Notes: generated from the sequence alone by a model not told the origin. Positions 28,032 through 37,172 are shown, numbered from the stretch's first letter. The stretch is DNA of 64,000 nucleotides from Bacteroidota bacterium (GCA_013112545.1 JABFGJ010000003.1:186001-250000); one strand, 5' to 3'. Numbers and translations: made by a program.

Positions 28032-28634
28032 ATGCTAAAAAAGATATTATTTATTTTTTGTGCTTCTTTTATAGTCATTGCTTTAAAAGCTCAGGCTAAT
28101 GAGCAAGATATGAAAGAATACTACCCAGGCTTTTCTTTTGTAAAAGGAATTTATATGTCTTTTGATGAATTTAAAAACAACAATCCTACTTATAAAATTG
28201 AATTTCAGAAACGGGGCGAAAACATATACATATATGATGATTCGTTGAAAAAAGATGTTGCTGTTAACCCAAACAAAGTGTGGGGCTATTCCGATGGATC
28301 GAATATCTATATCTCTCAAGAAGAAGCTTTTTGGAAATTGATTACAATTGGCAAACTAAATCAATTTACGGCCATTGTTATTACTCGGTTTTCTACGGTA
28401 GATGCATTTGGTTTTCCTATTGATCGCTACTCAAAAATGTTAAGTCAGTTGTTTTTTGATTTTCAAGATGGGGAAGTAAAACGCCTTGAAAAATCTAACC
28501 TTAAACCATATCTCGAAGCAGAACCTCTATTGTACAATAAAATAAAAAAGAAATTAAAAAATGACGCAGGATTGGTTTTAGCTATAAAATCCATTAATCA
28601 ATTATATCCCATTTATTTTCCGACTCATGAATAA
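28032..28634 (+). CDS. Secreted hypothetical protein
   Basis: 200 residues with a clear signal peptide (LKKILFIFCASFIVIALKAQA, cut into hydrophobic core 4-18). No domain is recognised; the mature part is mixed alpha/beta, with MSFDEFKNNNP and SDGSNIYISQEEAF resembling small Bacteroidota proteins of unknown function. Its last 8 bases overlap the next gene, and the two probably work in the same compartment. Confidence 0.7.
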   Translation: MLKKILFIFCASFIVIALKAQANEQDMKEYYPGFSFVKGIYMSFDEFKNNNPTYKIEFQKRGENIYIYDDSLKKDVAVNPNKVWGYSDGSNIYISQEEAFWKLITIGKLNQFTAIVITRFSTVDAFGFPIDRYSKMLSQLFFDFQDGEVKRLEKSNLKPYLEAEPLLYNKIKKKLKNDAGLVLAIKSINQLYPIYFPTHE

Positions 28635-29067
28635 ACTTATAGTTATTGCCTCACTCATGTTGTTTCCTTTTTTTGGATTAACACAAAGCAGGGATTTTTT
28701 AGCTACTGAACAAATAAAATTAGCCATGTCTATGCAAGAACAACAATGGAACATGGGAAACATTCCAGGATTTATGGCTAGCTATTGGAAATCAGATTCA
28801 TTGCTTTTTGTTGGAAAGAGTGGACCCAATTACGGATGGACTAAAACCTTGACAAATTACCTTAAATCTTATCCCGATACACAAGCCATGGGTAAATTAA
28901 CTTTCAACAATATTAAAATTGAAGTTTTAAGCAATGAAAGTGCTTTTGTTGTGGGAGAATGGCATTTAAAAAGAGAAATTGATGATTTAGGAGGGTATTA
29001 TACTTTACTTTGGAAAAAGATTGACGGTATGTGGAAAATTGTAGCGGATCACTCTTCTTCAAAATAG
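28627..29067 (+). CDS. DUF4440/SnoaL-like secreted protein
   Basis: 146 residues. A signal peptide (about 1-19, ending FGLTQS) is followed by an NTF2/SnoaL-type fold: KLAMSMQEQQWNMGNIPGFMASYWKSDSLLFVG at the start and GGYYTLLWKKIDGMWKIVADHSSS at the end, typical of DUF4440. Such folds bind small ligands or act as accessory domains; no activity can be assigned. Confidence 0.78.
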   Translation: MNKLIVIASLMLFPFFGLTQSRDFLATEQIKLAMSMQEQQWNMGNIPGFMASYWKSDSLLFVGKSGPNYGWTKTLTNYLKSYPDTQAMGKLTFNNIKIEVLSNESAFVVGEWHLKREIDDLGGYYTLLWKKIDGMWKIVADHSSSK

Positions 29068-29100
29068 TTAATAAATAGAAAAAATTAACATTCGAAAACT

Positions 29101-29108
29101 TATATTTG
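29101..29108 (+). promoter_or_regulatory. -7 promoter element of pyrR-pyrB
   Basis: TATATTTG matches TAnnTTTG and lies 11 bp before the pyrR ATG. The leader is too short for a PyrR-type attenuator, so control by RNA binding is unlikely here. Confidence 0.5.
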
Positions 29109-29118
29109 CAAACGATTC

Positions 29119-29670
29119 ATGAAAAATAACAGGCTAATACTTAATCAAACACAGATTGACTTAACCATTCAACGCCTCTGTTATCAATTAATAGAAAATC
29201 ACGATTTTTTTCAAAACTCCGTAATACTAGGTTTACAACCAAGAGGTGTTTTTGTAGCTGAACGAATAGTAGCTCAATTAAAAACTATTTTTCCTGAAAT
29301 TAATATTCCATACGGAACTTTAGACGCTACTTTTTTTAGAGATGATTTTAGAAGACGGAGTAACCCGCTTATTCCGAACAAGACAAAAATCGAGTTCATC
29401 ATTGAAAACAAAAAAGTTATATTAATAGATGATGTGCTTTATACCGGACGTACGATTCGAGCAGGCTTAGATGCCATGTTGGCTTATGGTCGTCCCGATT
29501 TGGTTGAATTATTGGTTTTAATAGATCGAAGATACAGCCGACACTTGCCCATAGAGCCCAATTATGTTGGCGTTACAGTTGACTCGGTGACTAGCGAAAG
29601 GGTGGAGGTGAACTGGGAAAATGCCGAAGGTAAAAATCAAGTTATTTTAAAAGCTAACACAAAAATTTAA
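29119..29670 (+). CDS. pyrR: PyrR-type phosphoribosyltransferase (uracil PRTase / pyr regulator family)
   Basis: 183 residues. The PRPP loop VILIDDVLYTGRT (100-112) and the PyrR marker FFRDDFRRR are present. It immediately precedes pyrB with a 1-bp overlap (stop/start). In Firmicutes PyrR binds pyr mRNA; the missing long leader suggests the enzyme or another mode of action here. The gene pair is a standard order in Bacteroidota. Confidence 0.93.
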   Translation: MKNNRLILNQTQIDLTIQRLCYQLIENHDFFQNSVILGLQPRGVFVAERIVAQLKTIFPEINIPYGTLDATFFRDDFRRRSNPLIPNKTKIEFIIENKKVILIDDVLYTGRTIRAGLDAMLAYGRPDLVELLVLIDRRYSRHLPIEPNYVGVTVDSVTSERVEVNWENAEGKNQVILKANTKI

Positions 29671-30620
29671 TGGAAAGTTTATCTACAAAACATTTATTAG
29701 GGATTAAACAACTAAATCCGAACGACATTAACCTAATTTTTGAAACTGCAGATAATTTTAAAGAAGTTATAAATCGACCGATTAAAAAAGTTCCTTCACT
29801 AAGAGACATTACCATTGCCAATTTATTTTTTGAAAACTCAACCCGAACGAAACTTTCTTTCGAATTAGCTGAAAAGCGGCTTTCTGCAGATGTGATTAAT
29901 TTTTCTGCTTCTGCTTCTTCAGTCACAAAAGGGGAAACTTTAATTGATACCGTCAATAATATATTAGCCATGAAAGTTGACATGGTTGTTATGCGACATC
30001 CCAACCCAGGTGCGGGTATCTTTCTTTCAAAACACATCAATGCAAACATCATCAATGCAGGAGATGGTGCTCATGAGCACCCAACACAAGCTTTGTTAGA
30101 TGCCTATAGTATTCGAGAAAAACTAGGAGGTGTAAACGGCAAAAACATTCTAATTGTTGGAGATATTTTACACTCGAGAGTGGCATTATCTAATATATAT
30201 TGCTTACAAAAATTAGGTGCTAAAGTAAAAGTTTGCGGACCGCCAACTTTAATTCCAAAATACATTAAATCTTTGGGTGTTGACGTTAGTTATAAACTAG
30301 ATGAAGCTCTTGCTTGGTGTGACATTGCTATGATGTTGAGAATACAATTGGAGCGACAAAATGGCGGAGAGTTTGACGTGAAATATTTCCCCACTTTACG
30401 AGAATATTCGAACATGTATGGCTTAAACATGCAGCGTTTAAATAAGCTAAAAAAGAACATTGTTATCATGCACCCTGGTCCAATTAATCGGGGTGTAGAA
30501 ATTTCTTCAGAAGTTGCAGATTCTTCTAATTCAATCATTCTCAATCAAGTTGAAAATGGGGTGGCCATCCGAATGGCAGTTTTATACTTATTAGCTTCTA
30601 CACCTAGTTTTTCTAATTAA
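29670..30620 (+). CDS. pyrB: Aspartate carbamoyltransferase, catalytic subunit
   Basis: 316 residues, normal size. Carbamoyl-phosphate motif FFENSTRTKLSFE (53-65), MRHPNPGA, DGAHEHPTQALLDAYSI and MHPGPINRGVEI are all present. It makes N-carbamoyl-aspartate, the first committed step of pyrimidine synthesis. Co-translated with pyrR. Confidence 0.96.
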   Translation: MESLSTKHLLGIKQLNPNDINLIFETADNFKEVINRPIKKVPSLRDITIANLFFENSTRTKLSFELAEKRLSADVINFSASASSVTKGETLIDTVNNILAMKVDMVVMRHPNPGAGIFLSKHINANIINAGDGAHEHPTQALLDAYSIREKLGGVNGKNILIVGDILHSRVALSNIYCLQKLGAKVKVCGPPTLIPKYIKSLGVDVSYKLDEALAWCDIAMMLRIQLERQNGGEFDVKYFPTLREYSNMYGLNMQRLNKLKKNIVIMHPGPINRGVEISSEVADSSNSIILNQVENGVAIRMAVLYLLASTPSFSN

Positions 30621-30647
30621 TTTTCTACATTTGAAAAAATCAATCTC

Positions 30648-31043
30648 ATGAATCAAGAATCGTTTAAAATAGAGCAACAAGAAAAATTTACCCTGATTAC
30701 AATTAAGGAAGATAAGTTTACTGCTAAATTTTCTCCAGACTTAAAGGCGGAGTTGGTCATTTTAAATAGCATAGGAACAAAATACATCATTATTGATTTG
30801 GCATTAAGTTCTTATTGCGATTCGTCGGGTTTGAGTGCTATTTTAGTAGCTAATCGAATTTGCAAAGACAATGACGGCTTATTGGTTATTTGTAACTTAA
30901 AACCTGCTGTCGCAAAATTGATTGATATTTCCCAATTAAATTCAGTGCTAAACATAACACCAACGTTAAATGAGGCCATCGATTTTATTTTCATGGATGA
31001 GTTGGAAAAAAGCTTGGGCGATTTAGATGAAAATCTAAATTAA
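30648..31043 (+). CDS. STAS-domain protein (anti-sigma factor antagonist-like)
   Basis: 131 residues. STAS fold with IIIDLALSSYCDSSGLSAI (about 48-66), where the serine of DSSGL would be the phosphorylation site in SpoIIAA-type proteins. The acidic tail extends 20 residues beyond the fold. No anti-sigma kinase is nearby. The stop overlaps the rnz start by 1 bp, a pairing seen in related bacteria. Confidence 0.85.
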   Translation: MNQESFKIEQQEKFTLITIKEDKFTAKFSPDLKAELVILNSIGTKYIIIDLALSSYCDSSGLSAILVANRICKDNDGLLVICNLKPAVAKLIDISQLNSVLNITPTLNEAIDFIFMDELEKSLGDLDENLN

Positions 31044-31951
31044 TGTCATTTAAAGTACTCATACTAGGCAACGGATCAGCATTGCCAACTATTTCATCGA
31101 ATCAGAGCTCTCAAGTTGTAGAAGTAGGAAACTCGCTTTTTTTAATTGATTGTGGCGAAGGCACTCAAATTGAATTAAGGCGAAATAAAGTTAAGATTCA
31201 GAACCTCGATCACATCTTTATTTCTCATTTACATGGCGATCACTTTTTTGGTTTGGTTGGATTGATGTCAACCATGCACCTGCTCGGTAGAAAAAACGAA
31301 TTGCACATTCACGGACCAAAAGGACTGGATGAAATAATCCAAATTCAATTTAGAAATGCTGGAAGCCATTTGTCGTATAACATGATATTTCATGAAGTTT
31401 ATGAAGCAGGGCAATTGTTGTATGAAAACAAAGAGGTTAAAATTACTACCATTCCACTTATGCATCGAATACCTTGCTTTGGGTTTTTAATTCAAGAAAA
31501 AATAAAACTTAGAAAAATTAAAGTGGAAGCTTTGGCAAGGTATAAAATTCCTATTCACGCTAGAAAAAGTATAACTGAAGGGAGCGATTACACGAATGAA
31601 GAAGGCCAGGTCATTCCAAATCAATTAATGACCATAGACCCAGAGCAACCCAAATCTTATGCTTATTGCTCTGACACTGCATACGCGGAAAGAATTATAG
31701 AATTTATTGAAGGAGTTGATTTATTATACCATGAATCAACTTTTTTGGAAAGCGAAAGAGCGAGGGCTAAAAAAACATTTCATTCAACTGCTGCAGATGC
31801 TGCTCGTATTGCGAAACAAGCACATGTGGGCAAACTTATCCTCGGTCATTTTTCTAATCGATACAAAGATAAAACAGCTTTTTTGGCTGAAGCAAAACCT
31901 ATTTTCAGTTTAACTGAAATTGCCGAAGAAGGGAAGGAGTATTTAGTTTAA
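31043..31951 (+). CDS. rnz: Ribonuclease Z
   Basis: 302 residues. Metallo-beta-lactamase fold with HLHGDH (62-67), GNGSALPT at the N-terminus, and later zinc ligands in YCSDTAY and LGHFSNRY. It cuts the 3' trailer of tRNA precursors, which matters because the tRNA genes here mostly lack CCA. The last bases overlap the remnant of the miaA 3' end lying on the opposite strand. Confidence 0.95.
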   Translation: MSFKVLILGNGSALPTISSNQSSQVVEVGNSLFLIDCGEGTQIELRRNKVKIQNLDHIFISHLHGDHFFGLVGLMSTMHLLGRKNELHIHGPKGLDEIIQIQFRNAGSHLSYNMIFHEVYEAGQLLYENKEVKITTIPLMHRIPCFGFLIQEKIKLRKIKVEALARYKIPIHARKSITEGSDYTNEEGQVIPNQLMTIDPEQPKSYAYCSDTAYAERIIEFIEGVDLLYHESTFLESERARAKKTFHSTAADAARIAKQAHVGKLILGHFSNRYKDKTAFLAEAKPIFSLTEIAEEGKEYLV

Positions 31952-32050
31952 TTGCTTTTCAATAAAAAGTGAAACTTCTTTTAGTTGATTAGCTTGAAAC
32001 CAGTTAATCTCAGCATCTTTTTTAAACCAAGTCATCTGACGTTTAGCATA
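31952..32050 (-). repeat. Duplicated 3' end of miaA (copy next to rnz)
   Basis: 99 bp, 98 identical to 32316-32414 inside the 3' end of miaA. The only internal difference is a synonymous serine codon. The copy keeps the reading frame and its own stop codon at 31943-31945, giving a C-terminus ending EKQLN. It is separated from the intact gene by a 265-bp insert. Confidence 0.92.
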
Positions 32051-32315
32051 ATCTAATTAAAACTTGATATTTTGATTTTGAGACTGCCTTTTAGCAAAAG
32101 GTAAGTAAATCTGATGAATTGCCTTAGAGAAACCGGAAAGCTTCGAAGGTTGACCTAGAAGATCATCCGGCTGAACTTAGGTAATTCGAATATTTACTTT
32201 CTTTTTGATAAAGGCTGAGCTTTTTGTTACTTTTTGCTCACCAAAAAGTATGAGAAATCTCAATTAGGCATCAGAATTAAGTTTTGCCGAAAAGCAAAGA
32301 AAACATTTAACTAAG
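32051..32315. mobile_element. 265-bp insert between the miaA-end duplicates
   Basis: Non-coding by eye. It includes CTTTTTG-CTCAC-CAAAAAG, a hairpin at about 32233-32250, within a GAGCTTTTTGTTAC context also seen in part near 51442. Its right end supplies the last two codons and stop of intact miaA (LS). It may be a small non-autonomous element; no terminal inverted repeat is evident. Confidence 0.45.
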
Positions 32316-33215
32316 TTGCTTTTCAATAAAAAGAGAAACTTCTTTTAGTTGATTAGCTTGAAACCAGTTAATCTCAGCATCTTTTTTAAACCAAGTCATC
32401 TGACGTTTAGCATACCTTCTACTATTTACTTTTATTTTTTCAATGGCGAATTCTAAAGAAGTATTTCCATCAAAACAATCGAATAGCTCTTTATAACCTA
32501 CCGTTTTTAAGGCGTTTTTTTCACGATACTTTATCACAGACTTAGCTTCATCTTCTAATCCTGTATGCATCATCAAATCAACTCGTTTGTTAATACGATC
32601 ATACAGTTTTTTTCGATCCATTCCCAAGCCAACTTTTAGAATATTAAAAGGGCGCTTTTTCTTTTCCCCTTTTCGGATTTCAGTGTATGTTTTGCCTGTC
32701 ATTAAACAAACTTCAATGGCTCGCATTAGTCGCTTACTGTTGTTTATATCAACTTCTTGATAAAAAAGGGGGTCTAATTCCAACAGTTGCTTTTGCAATG
32801 ATACTATGCCTTCTTGCTCAAATCTCTCATTTAATGCTTCTCTAATTTTAGGGTCGGCTGTTGGCACCTCAGAGTCAAAACCTTGGCAAACAGCATTGAT
32901 GTACATGCCAGAGCCTCCACACAATATCGCAATTGGATTTTTTTGGAAATAGCCTTTTAGAAAATCCAAGACCTCAAATTCATAATCACTGGCATTGTAT
33001 TCCTCTACAATGGACTTGTTGTCAATAAAATGGTGTTTTACTTCGCTTAATTCTTGTGCATTTGGCTTAGCCGTACCAATGCTTAGTTCTTGAAAAAACT
33101 GCCGAGAATCAGCTGAAACAATATCGCATGATAAACTTTTGGCCAAGTCAATTGCAAAGGCTGTTTTGCCAACAGCGGTTGGCCCACAAATTACAATGAG
33201 TGTTGGAGATTGCAA
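32307..33215 (-). CDS. miaA: tRNA dimethylallyltransferase
   Basis: 302 residues. P-loop GPTAVGKT (11-18), DSRQFF, and RRYAKRQMTWF near the end. It adds a dimethylallyl group to A37 of tRNAs reading U-starting codons. The gene is intact although its last codons come from an insert that duplicated 99 bp of its 3' end. It ends a minus-strand block with the IS1096-passenger-like gene (2 bp upstream) and cca. Confidence 0.95.
   Translation of the reverse strand: MQSPTLIVICGPTAVGKTAFAIDLAKSLSCDIVSADSRQFFQELSIGTAKPNAQELSEVKHHFIDNKSIVEEYNASDYEFEVLDFLKGYFQKNPIAILCGGSGMYINAVCQGFDSEVPTADPKIREALNERFEQEGIVSLQKQLLELDPLFYQEVDINNSKRLMRAIEVCLMTGKTYTEIRKGEKKKRPFNILKVGLGMDRKKLYDRINKRVDLMMHTGLEDEAKSVIKYREKNALKTVGYKELFDCFDGNTSLEFAIEKIKVNSRRYAKRQMTWFKKDAEINWFQANQLKEVSLFIEKQLS
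32316..32414 (-). repeat. Duplicated 3' end of miaA (copy inside the intact gene)
   Basis: The partner of 31952-32050. Homology starts exactly two codons before the miaA stop and ends within RRYAKR, consistent with a ~99-bp target duplication. Confidence 0.92.
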
Positions 33216-33217
33216 GG

Positions 33218-33760
33218 TTATAGGTATTCTTCGTAATCGTCAATGGAGTCAAAATTATCGGAACCAAACAAATCGTCCTCGTCATCTTCTTCAAATTCAT
33301 CTCCTAAGATGGCATTCATTAAAATGTTTTCAGCGTCTATACCACTTATATCTTTATCATGTTCATTGGGTATTTTCCCAAATCGCTTTGTAAGTAAAGG
33401 CGTTTTCTTGGCAGATTTTTCAGGATTTATTTCGATGCACTCTATAAAAAACTTCCACTCATTGAGGTAATCATAAAGGTACATGAGCTGATTTCCCACA
33501 TTTTCAAAAAACTGAAAACACAAGATGTCTTTCATAAGCAATCCATCGTAATTCGGGTCTATAGCAACAAAGGGAAATTCGTTCAAGATGTCCCAGTCTT
33601 CATTTACCTCATAAAATGAGGCCATTTGCTCGCCACTAAATTGATAAGCTTGAAGAATAGCAAAATGCAAATCTTCTAAATTGTCGTTTTCTGAAATAAC
33701 AAAGTCACAATAGCTTGGCTTATCAAGCTCTAACAATACTTTGATTTTTACTTGTTTCAT
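33218..33760 (-). CDS. IS1096-passenger (TnpR/pRiA4b ORF3)-like domain protein
   Basis: 180 residues. The first 150 match the fold called plasmid pRiA4b ORF-3 or IS1096 passenger TnpR: KVLLELDKPSYCDFVISENDNLEDLHFAILQAYQFSGEQMASFYEV, seen in pieces. The tail is highly acidic (EEDDEDDLFGSDNFD). No transposase or inverted repeat is near, so this is a stably held cellular gene rather than an insertion element. Its place between miaA and cca is recurrent in Bacteroidota and hints at tRNA-related work, unproven. Confidence 0.8.
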   Translation of the reverse strand: MKQVKIKVLLELDKPSYCDFVISENDNLEDLHFAILQAYQFSGEQMASFYEVNEDWDILNEFPFVAIDPNYDGLLMKDILCFQFFENVGNQLMYLYDYLNEWKFFIECIEINPEKSAKKTPLLTKRFGKIPNEHDKDISGIDAENILMNAILGDEFEEDDEDDLFGSDNFDSIDDYEEYL

Positions 33761-33763
33761 CTT

Positions 33764-35176
33764 TTAATTTTCTTTTGCGCTTAAGCCCAATTTATTTCCC
33801 TCTGCGATTAAATACTGAAATGCCTCTTCTTTATTATTCTGAATTTCACCCTCTAAAATTGCTTCTTTTATTTTGTTCTTCAAAATTCCTACTTCTTTAG
33901 ATGGATTTAAATTAAATGTTTCCATGATTTCTTCACCAGAAACTGGTGGTTGCCAATTTCTAAGATGGTCTTTTTCTTCTACTTCTTTTAGTTTTTCTTC
34001 TACCAATTTAAAGTTGTCTAAATAGCGTTTTTGCTTCTTAGAATTTTTAGTTGTAATATCGGCAGAACAAAGTTTCATTAGGTCTTCTATGTCGTCACCG
34101 GCTTCAAACAATAACCTTCTAATGGCAGAATCAGTAACTACTTCTTTTACTAAGGCAATTGGTCTCAAATGCAGACGAACCAATTTTTGAACATACTTCA
34201 TTTTATGATCAAGAGGAAGTTTTAGGCGCTTGAAAATTTCTGGCACCATGCGAGCTCCTTTATCTTCATGTCCATGAAAAGTCCACCCTTGTTTTAAGTC
34301 AAATCGCTTGGTTGCAGGTTTAGCTATATCGTGCAAAATAGCTGCCCACCTTAACCACAAATCATTTGTATTTTCCGAGAGGTTATCCAAAACTTGTAAG
34401 GTATGATAAAAATTGTCTTTATGGCCCTTTCCATTGATATACTCCACACCATATAAATCGGTCATTTCTGGGAAAATGTATTTCAATAGGCCAGTGTCAA
34501 ATAGAATGTTAAACCCAATAGACGGCTTTTCAGATAGTATGATTTTATTCAGCTCATCTATAATTCTTTCTTTAGAAACTATCTCAATTCGGTGACTTTC
34601 CTTTTTAATGGCTGCTAAAGAATTTTCTTCAATCTCAAATTTCAATTGACTTGCAAAACGTATGGCTCGCATCATCCTCAGCGGGTCATCAGAATAAGTA
34701 ATAGAAGGTTCTAAAGGAGTTCTGAGGATTTGATTATTCAAATCATCTATGCCATTAAAAGGGTCAATTAAATTTCCGAAGCTAGCTTCGTTTAAAGAAA
34801 TTGCCATGGCATTAATCGTAAAGTCTCTACGATTTTGATCGTCGGATAAACTTCCGTTTTCAACGATAGGTTTTCTAGAATTACGACTGTAAGACTCTTT
34901 CCTAGCACCAACAAATTCGACTTCCCAATCTTGATAGATTAGCATGGCTGTCCCAAAATTTTTAAAAATGTTAATGGATGATTTGATATTTAATTCTTTA
35001 GCTACCGCTTTGGCTAAATCAATTCCGCTGCCAACACAAACAATATCAATGTCTTTGCTTTCTCTTTTTAATAATAAATCGCGCACAAAACCACCAACGA
35101 CATATGTTTCTACATTAAGTTTTTGAGCTGCATTTGAAATGGCTTTAAAAATGGGATGTTTTAGGTGTTCTTTCAA
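33764..35176 (-). CDS. cca: CCA-adding tRNA nucleotidyltransferase with HD domain
   Basis: 470 residues. The nucleotidyltransferase head has GGFVRDLLL (28-36) and DIDIV (42-46, catalytic Asp pair), RRDFTINAMA and the ERxxxE-like region. The C-terminal part carries an HD domain with LHDIAKP and FHGHEDKGA. It restores or adds the CCA end of tRNAs, consistent with tRNA-Lys here lacking encoded CCA. Confidence 0.94.
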   Translation of the reverse strand: MKEHLKHPIFKAISNAAQKLNVETYVVGGFVRDLLLKRESKDIDIVCVGSGIDLAKAVAKELNIKSSINIFKNFGTAMLIYQDWEVEFVGARKESYSRNSRKPIVENGSLSDDQNRRDFTINAMAISLNEASFGNLIDPFNGIDDLNNQILRTPLEPSITYSDDPLRMMRAIRFASQLKFEIEENSLAAIKKESHRIEIVSKERIIDELNKIILSEKPSIGFNILFDTGLLKYIFPEMTDLYGVEYINGKGHKDNFYHTLQVLDNLSENTNDLWLRWAAILHDIAKPATKRFDLKQGWTFHGHEDKGARMVPEIFKRLKLPLDHKMKYVQKLVRLHLRPIALVKEVVTDSAIRRLLFEAGDDIEDLMKLCSADITTKNSKKQKRYLDNFKLVEEKLKEVEEKDHLRNWQPPVSGEEIMETFNLNPSKEVGILKNKIKEAILEGEIQNNKEEAFQYLIAEGNKLGLSAKEN

Positions 35177-35209
35177 ATCGGGATTTTGTCAAAAGTACAA
35201 TTAATCAAT

Positions 35210-35779
35210 TTATTTCCGGATAATGGTGACTTCGCCATTGGGTTTAATTTTTAAAATCTTAGAAGGTTTTCCGCTCATCTCGCCAGCAAATTCTTCAGGT
35301 ATTTGATAAGCTACTTTAGCTTTTATTTCAGCATTGATGTCATTTAAGCGCAGTGGGGTTTTTTCTCCTGAAAAATTTGGAGAAGTAGAAATAATGGGTT
35401 TCCTAAATTTAGTCAATAAATCGAAGCAAAACCCTGATTTTATCATTCTAAAAGCAATAGAGCCGTCTTTGTGTATGGCATTTTCTGCCACAAAAAGAGC
35501 TCCATCCATAATTAAACTAATGGGTTCATTGCTTAAGTCAATGATATCCCAAGCAACACTTGGCATATCTTTGATGCAATTGTTAATCATGGCATCAGAA
35601 TTTAAAAGAATGATAAAACTTTTATTCGGATCTCGTTTTTTTAAATCCAATAATTTTTGAACTGCTACTTTGTTTGTTGCATCACAACTTAAACCCCAAA
35701 TAGTATCGGTAGGGCAAAGTATAATTGAACCATTTTTTAAATGCTCAACAGCTTGGTCAATCACTTCTTTTTTATTCAT
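35210..35779 (-). CDS. Threonylcarbamoyl-AMP synthase (Sua5/YrdC/TsaC family)
   Basis: 189 residues from the ATG at 35779 (MNKKEVIDQ). YrdC fold with ILCPTDTIWGLSCDATNK, DLKKRDPNKSFIIL (basic substrate residues) and STSPNFSGEKTP with the S-x-N element. It joins bicarbonate, threonine and ATP to make threonylcarbamoyl-AMP for t6A37 of tRNA. It is the TsaC candidate of the two paralogues in the window. It is divergent from the DUF4294 gene. Confidence 0.88.
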   Translation of the reverse strand: MNKKEVIDQAVEHLKNGSIILCPTDTIWGLSCDATNKVAVQKLLDLKKRDPNKSFIILLNSDAMINNCIKDMPSVAWDIIDLSNEPISLIMDGALFVAENAIHKDGSIAFRMIKSGFCFDLLTKFRKPIISTSPNFSGEKTPLRLNDINAEIKAKVAYQIPEEFAGEMSGKPSKILKIKPNGEVTIIRK

Positions 35780-35846
35780 TTTGCAAAAGTAAGCAAGCAA
35801 AATAAGTGCAGCCTATTTTTTTGTGAAATCTTCGTAATTTTTGACC

Positions 35847-36470
35847 GTGAATACAAGTCGTATTGTTTTTTTAGTCTTATTCTTTTTTACTGTTCATTTA
35901 CTTGTTGCTCAAAAGGTAAATGATTCGACATACACCACTAGAACTGTTGTTTTTGAAGGAGACACCATTCCTTATTTTGCTTTTGAACCCATTCCGATTT
36001 TTACGCCAAAAGTTTTTAAAAACAAACGGGAAGAAAGAAAATATGGAAGGTTAAAACGATATGTGGTTAAAGTTTATCCTTATGCAGAAGTAGCGGGAGA
36101 AATGCTGCGCTATTTTGACGATACTTTAAAAACAATAAAATCAGAAGCAAGACGCAAAAAATACCTAAAAAAAGTAGAGGAGGAGCTCAAGCAAGAATTT
36201 ACAGGAGAATTAAAAAAGCTGACAATTTTACAAGGAATAATCTTGGTTAAATTAATCGATCGTGAAACTGGAAATACTTCTTATGATTTAATCAAACAAT
36301 TGCGAGGGTCATTTTCTGCATTTTTATGGCAGTCCTTAGCCCGCTTGTTTGGTTCTAACCTAAAACTTGAATACGACCCAACAGGCGAAGATCGACTGAT
36401 TGAAGAAATCGTTCAAAAAATTGAATTAGGCTTAATTCCTTATGAGAAGAGAGAGCGGAAGAAGAAGTGA
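35847..36470 (+). CDS. DUF4294 protein
   Basis: 207 residues. The start is uncertain: GTG at 35847 (MNTSRIVFLVL) or TTG at 35841. A signal peptide ends near LVAQ. The body has KVYPYAEVAGEMLRYFDDTL and FTGELKKLTILQGIILVKLIDRETGNTSYDLI, the pattern of DUF4294, an envelope-directed family of Bacteroidota with no known function. The last residues are basic (EKRERKKK). Confidence 0.8.
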   Translation: MNTSRIVFLVLFFFTVHLLVAQKVNDSTYTTRTVVFEGDTIPYFAFEPIPIFTPKVFKNKREERKYGRLKRYVVKVYPYAEVAGEMLRYFDDTLKTIKSEARRKKYLKKVEEELKQEFTGELKKLTILQGIILVKLIDRETGNTSYDLIKQLRGSFSAFLWQSLARLFGSNLKLEYDPTGEDRLIEEIVQKIELGLIPYEKRERKKK

Positions 36471-36593
36471 GAGGTGAGAAGAAAAATTTTAATGTTTGGA
36501 AATTCATTTAGTTTTAAAACTTAGTTAATCTTTTATACAAGGCTCATTATTTTTTAAGAATGGCTTAACTTGGTCACTTTATTTAGAAACCCT

Positions 36594-37172
36594 ATGGCCT
36601 TATTGGAAGAACTTAAAAACCGAAGCAACAATCAATGTGAATTGTGTGCTGCTACTGAAAACTTAAAAAGTTATTTAGTGGCTCCAAAAACTGACGAAAC
36701 GATAGACAATACAGCATTTTTATGTGAAACCTGCATTTCACAGATAGATGAAAGCAGCCCAGTTAATGTAAGTCATTGGCGATGCTTAAATGAAAGCATG
36801 TGGAATGAAAACCCTGCCGTTCAGGTATTAGCCTGGCGTATGTTAAACAGATTGAAAGGAGAATCATGGCCAATCGATTTGTTGGACATGATGTATCTGG
36901 AAGATGAAACTTTAAAGTGGGCTAGAGCAACTGGAGAAGACCTTGACGAAAGCGAAAAGATTATACATAAAGACAGTAATGGAGTGATTTTAAATGCAGG
37001 AGATACCGTAGTTTTAATCAAAGATTTGAATGTAAAAGGAGGAGGTTTTACAGCCAAAAGAGGAACTGCTGTACGAAACATCACCTTAGTACATGACAAT
37101 GCTGAGCATATAGAAGGAAGAGTAAACGGACAACACATTGTGATTTTAACACAATACACTAAAAAGAGTTAA
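36594..37172 (+). CDS. PhnA-domain protein
   Basis: 192 residues from the ATG at 36594 (MALLEELKNRSNNQCELC). A zinc-ribbon-like CELC...CETC pair in the N-terminal 60 residues is followed by a C-terminal PhnA/YjdM domain with VILNAGDTVVLIKDLNVKGGG and RGTAVRNITLV. Despite its old name, the PhnA domain is not known to act in phosphonate use. The role is unknown. The next gene begins directly after its stop. Confidence 0.85.
   Translation: MALLEELKNRSNNQCELCAATENLKSYLVAPKTDETIDNTAFLCETCISQIDESSPVNVSHWRCLNESMWNENPAVQVLAWRMLNRLKGESWPIDLLDMMYLEDETLKWARATGEDLDESEKIIHKDSNGVILNAGDTVVLIKDLNVKGGGFTAKRGTAVRNITLVHDNAEHIEGRVNGQHIVILTQYTKKS

Noticed and set aside
29101-29118. PyrR attenuator before pyrR
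   Set aside because: Only about 10 bp separate the promoter box from the ATG, too short for a terminator/antiterminator.
33218-33760. IS1096-type insertion element
   Set aside because: Only the passenger-like domain is present, with no transposase or terminal repeats; it sits in a stable tRNA-gene neighbourhood.
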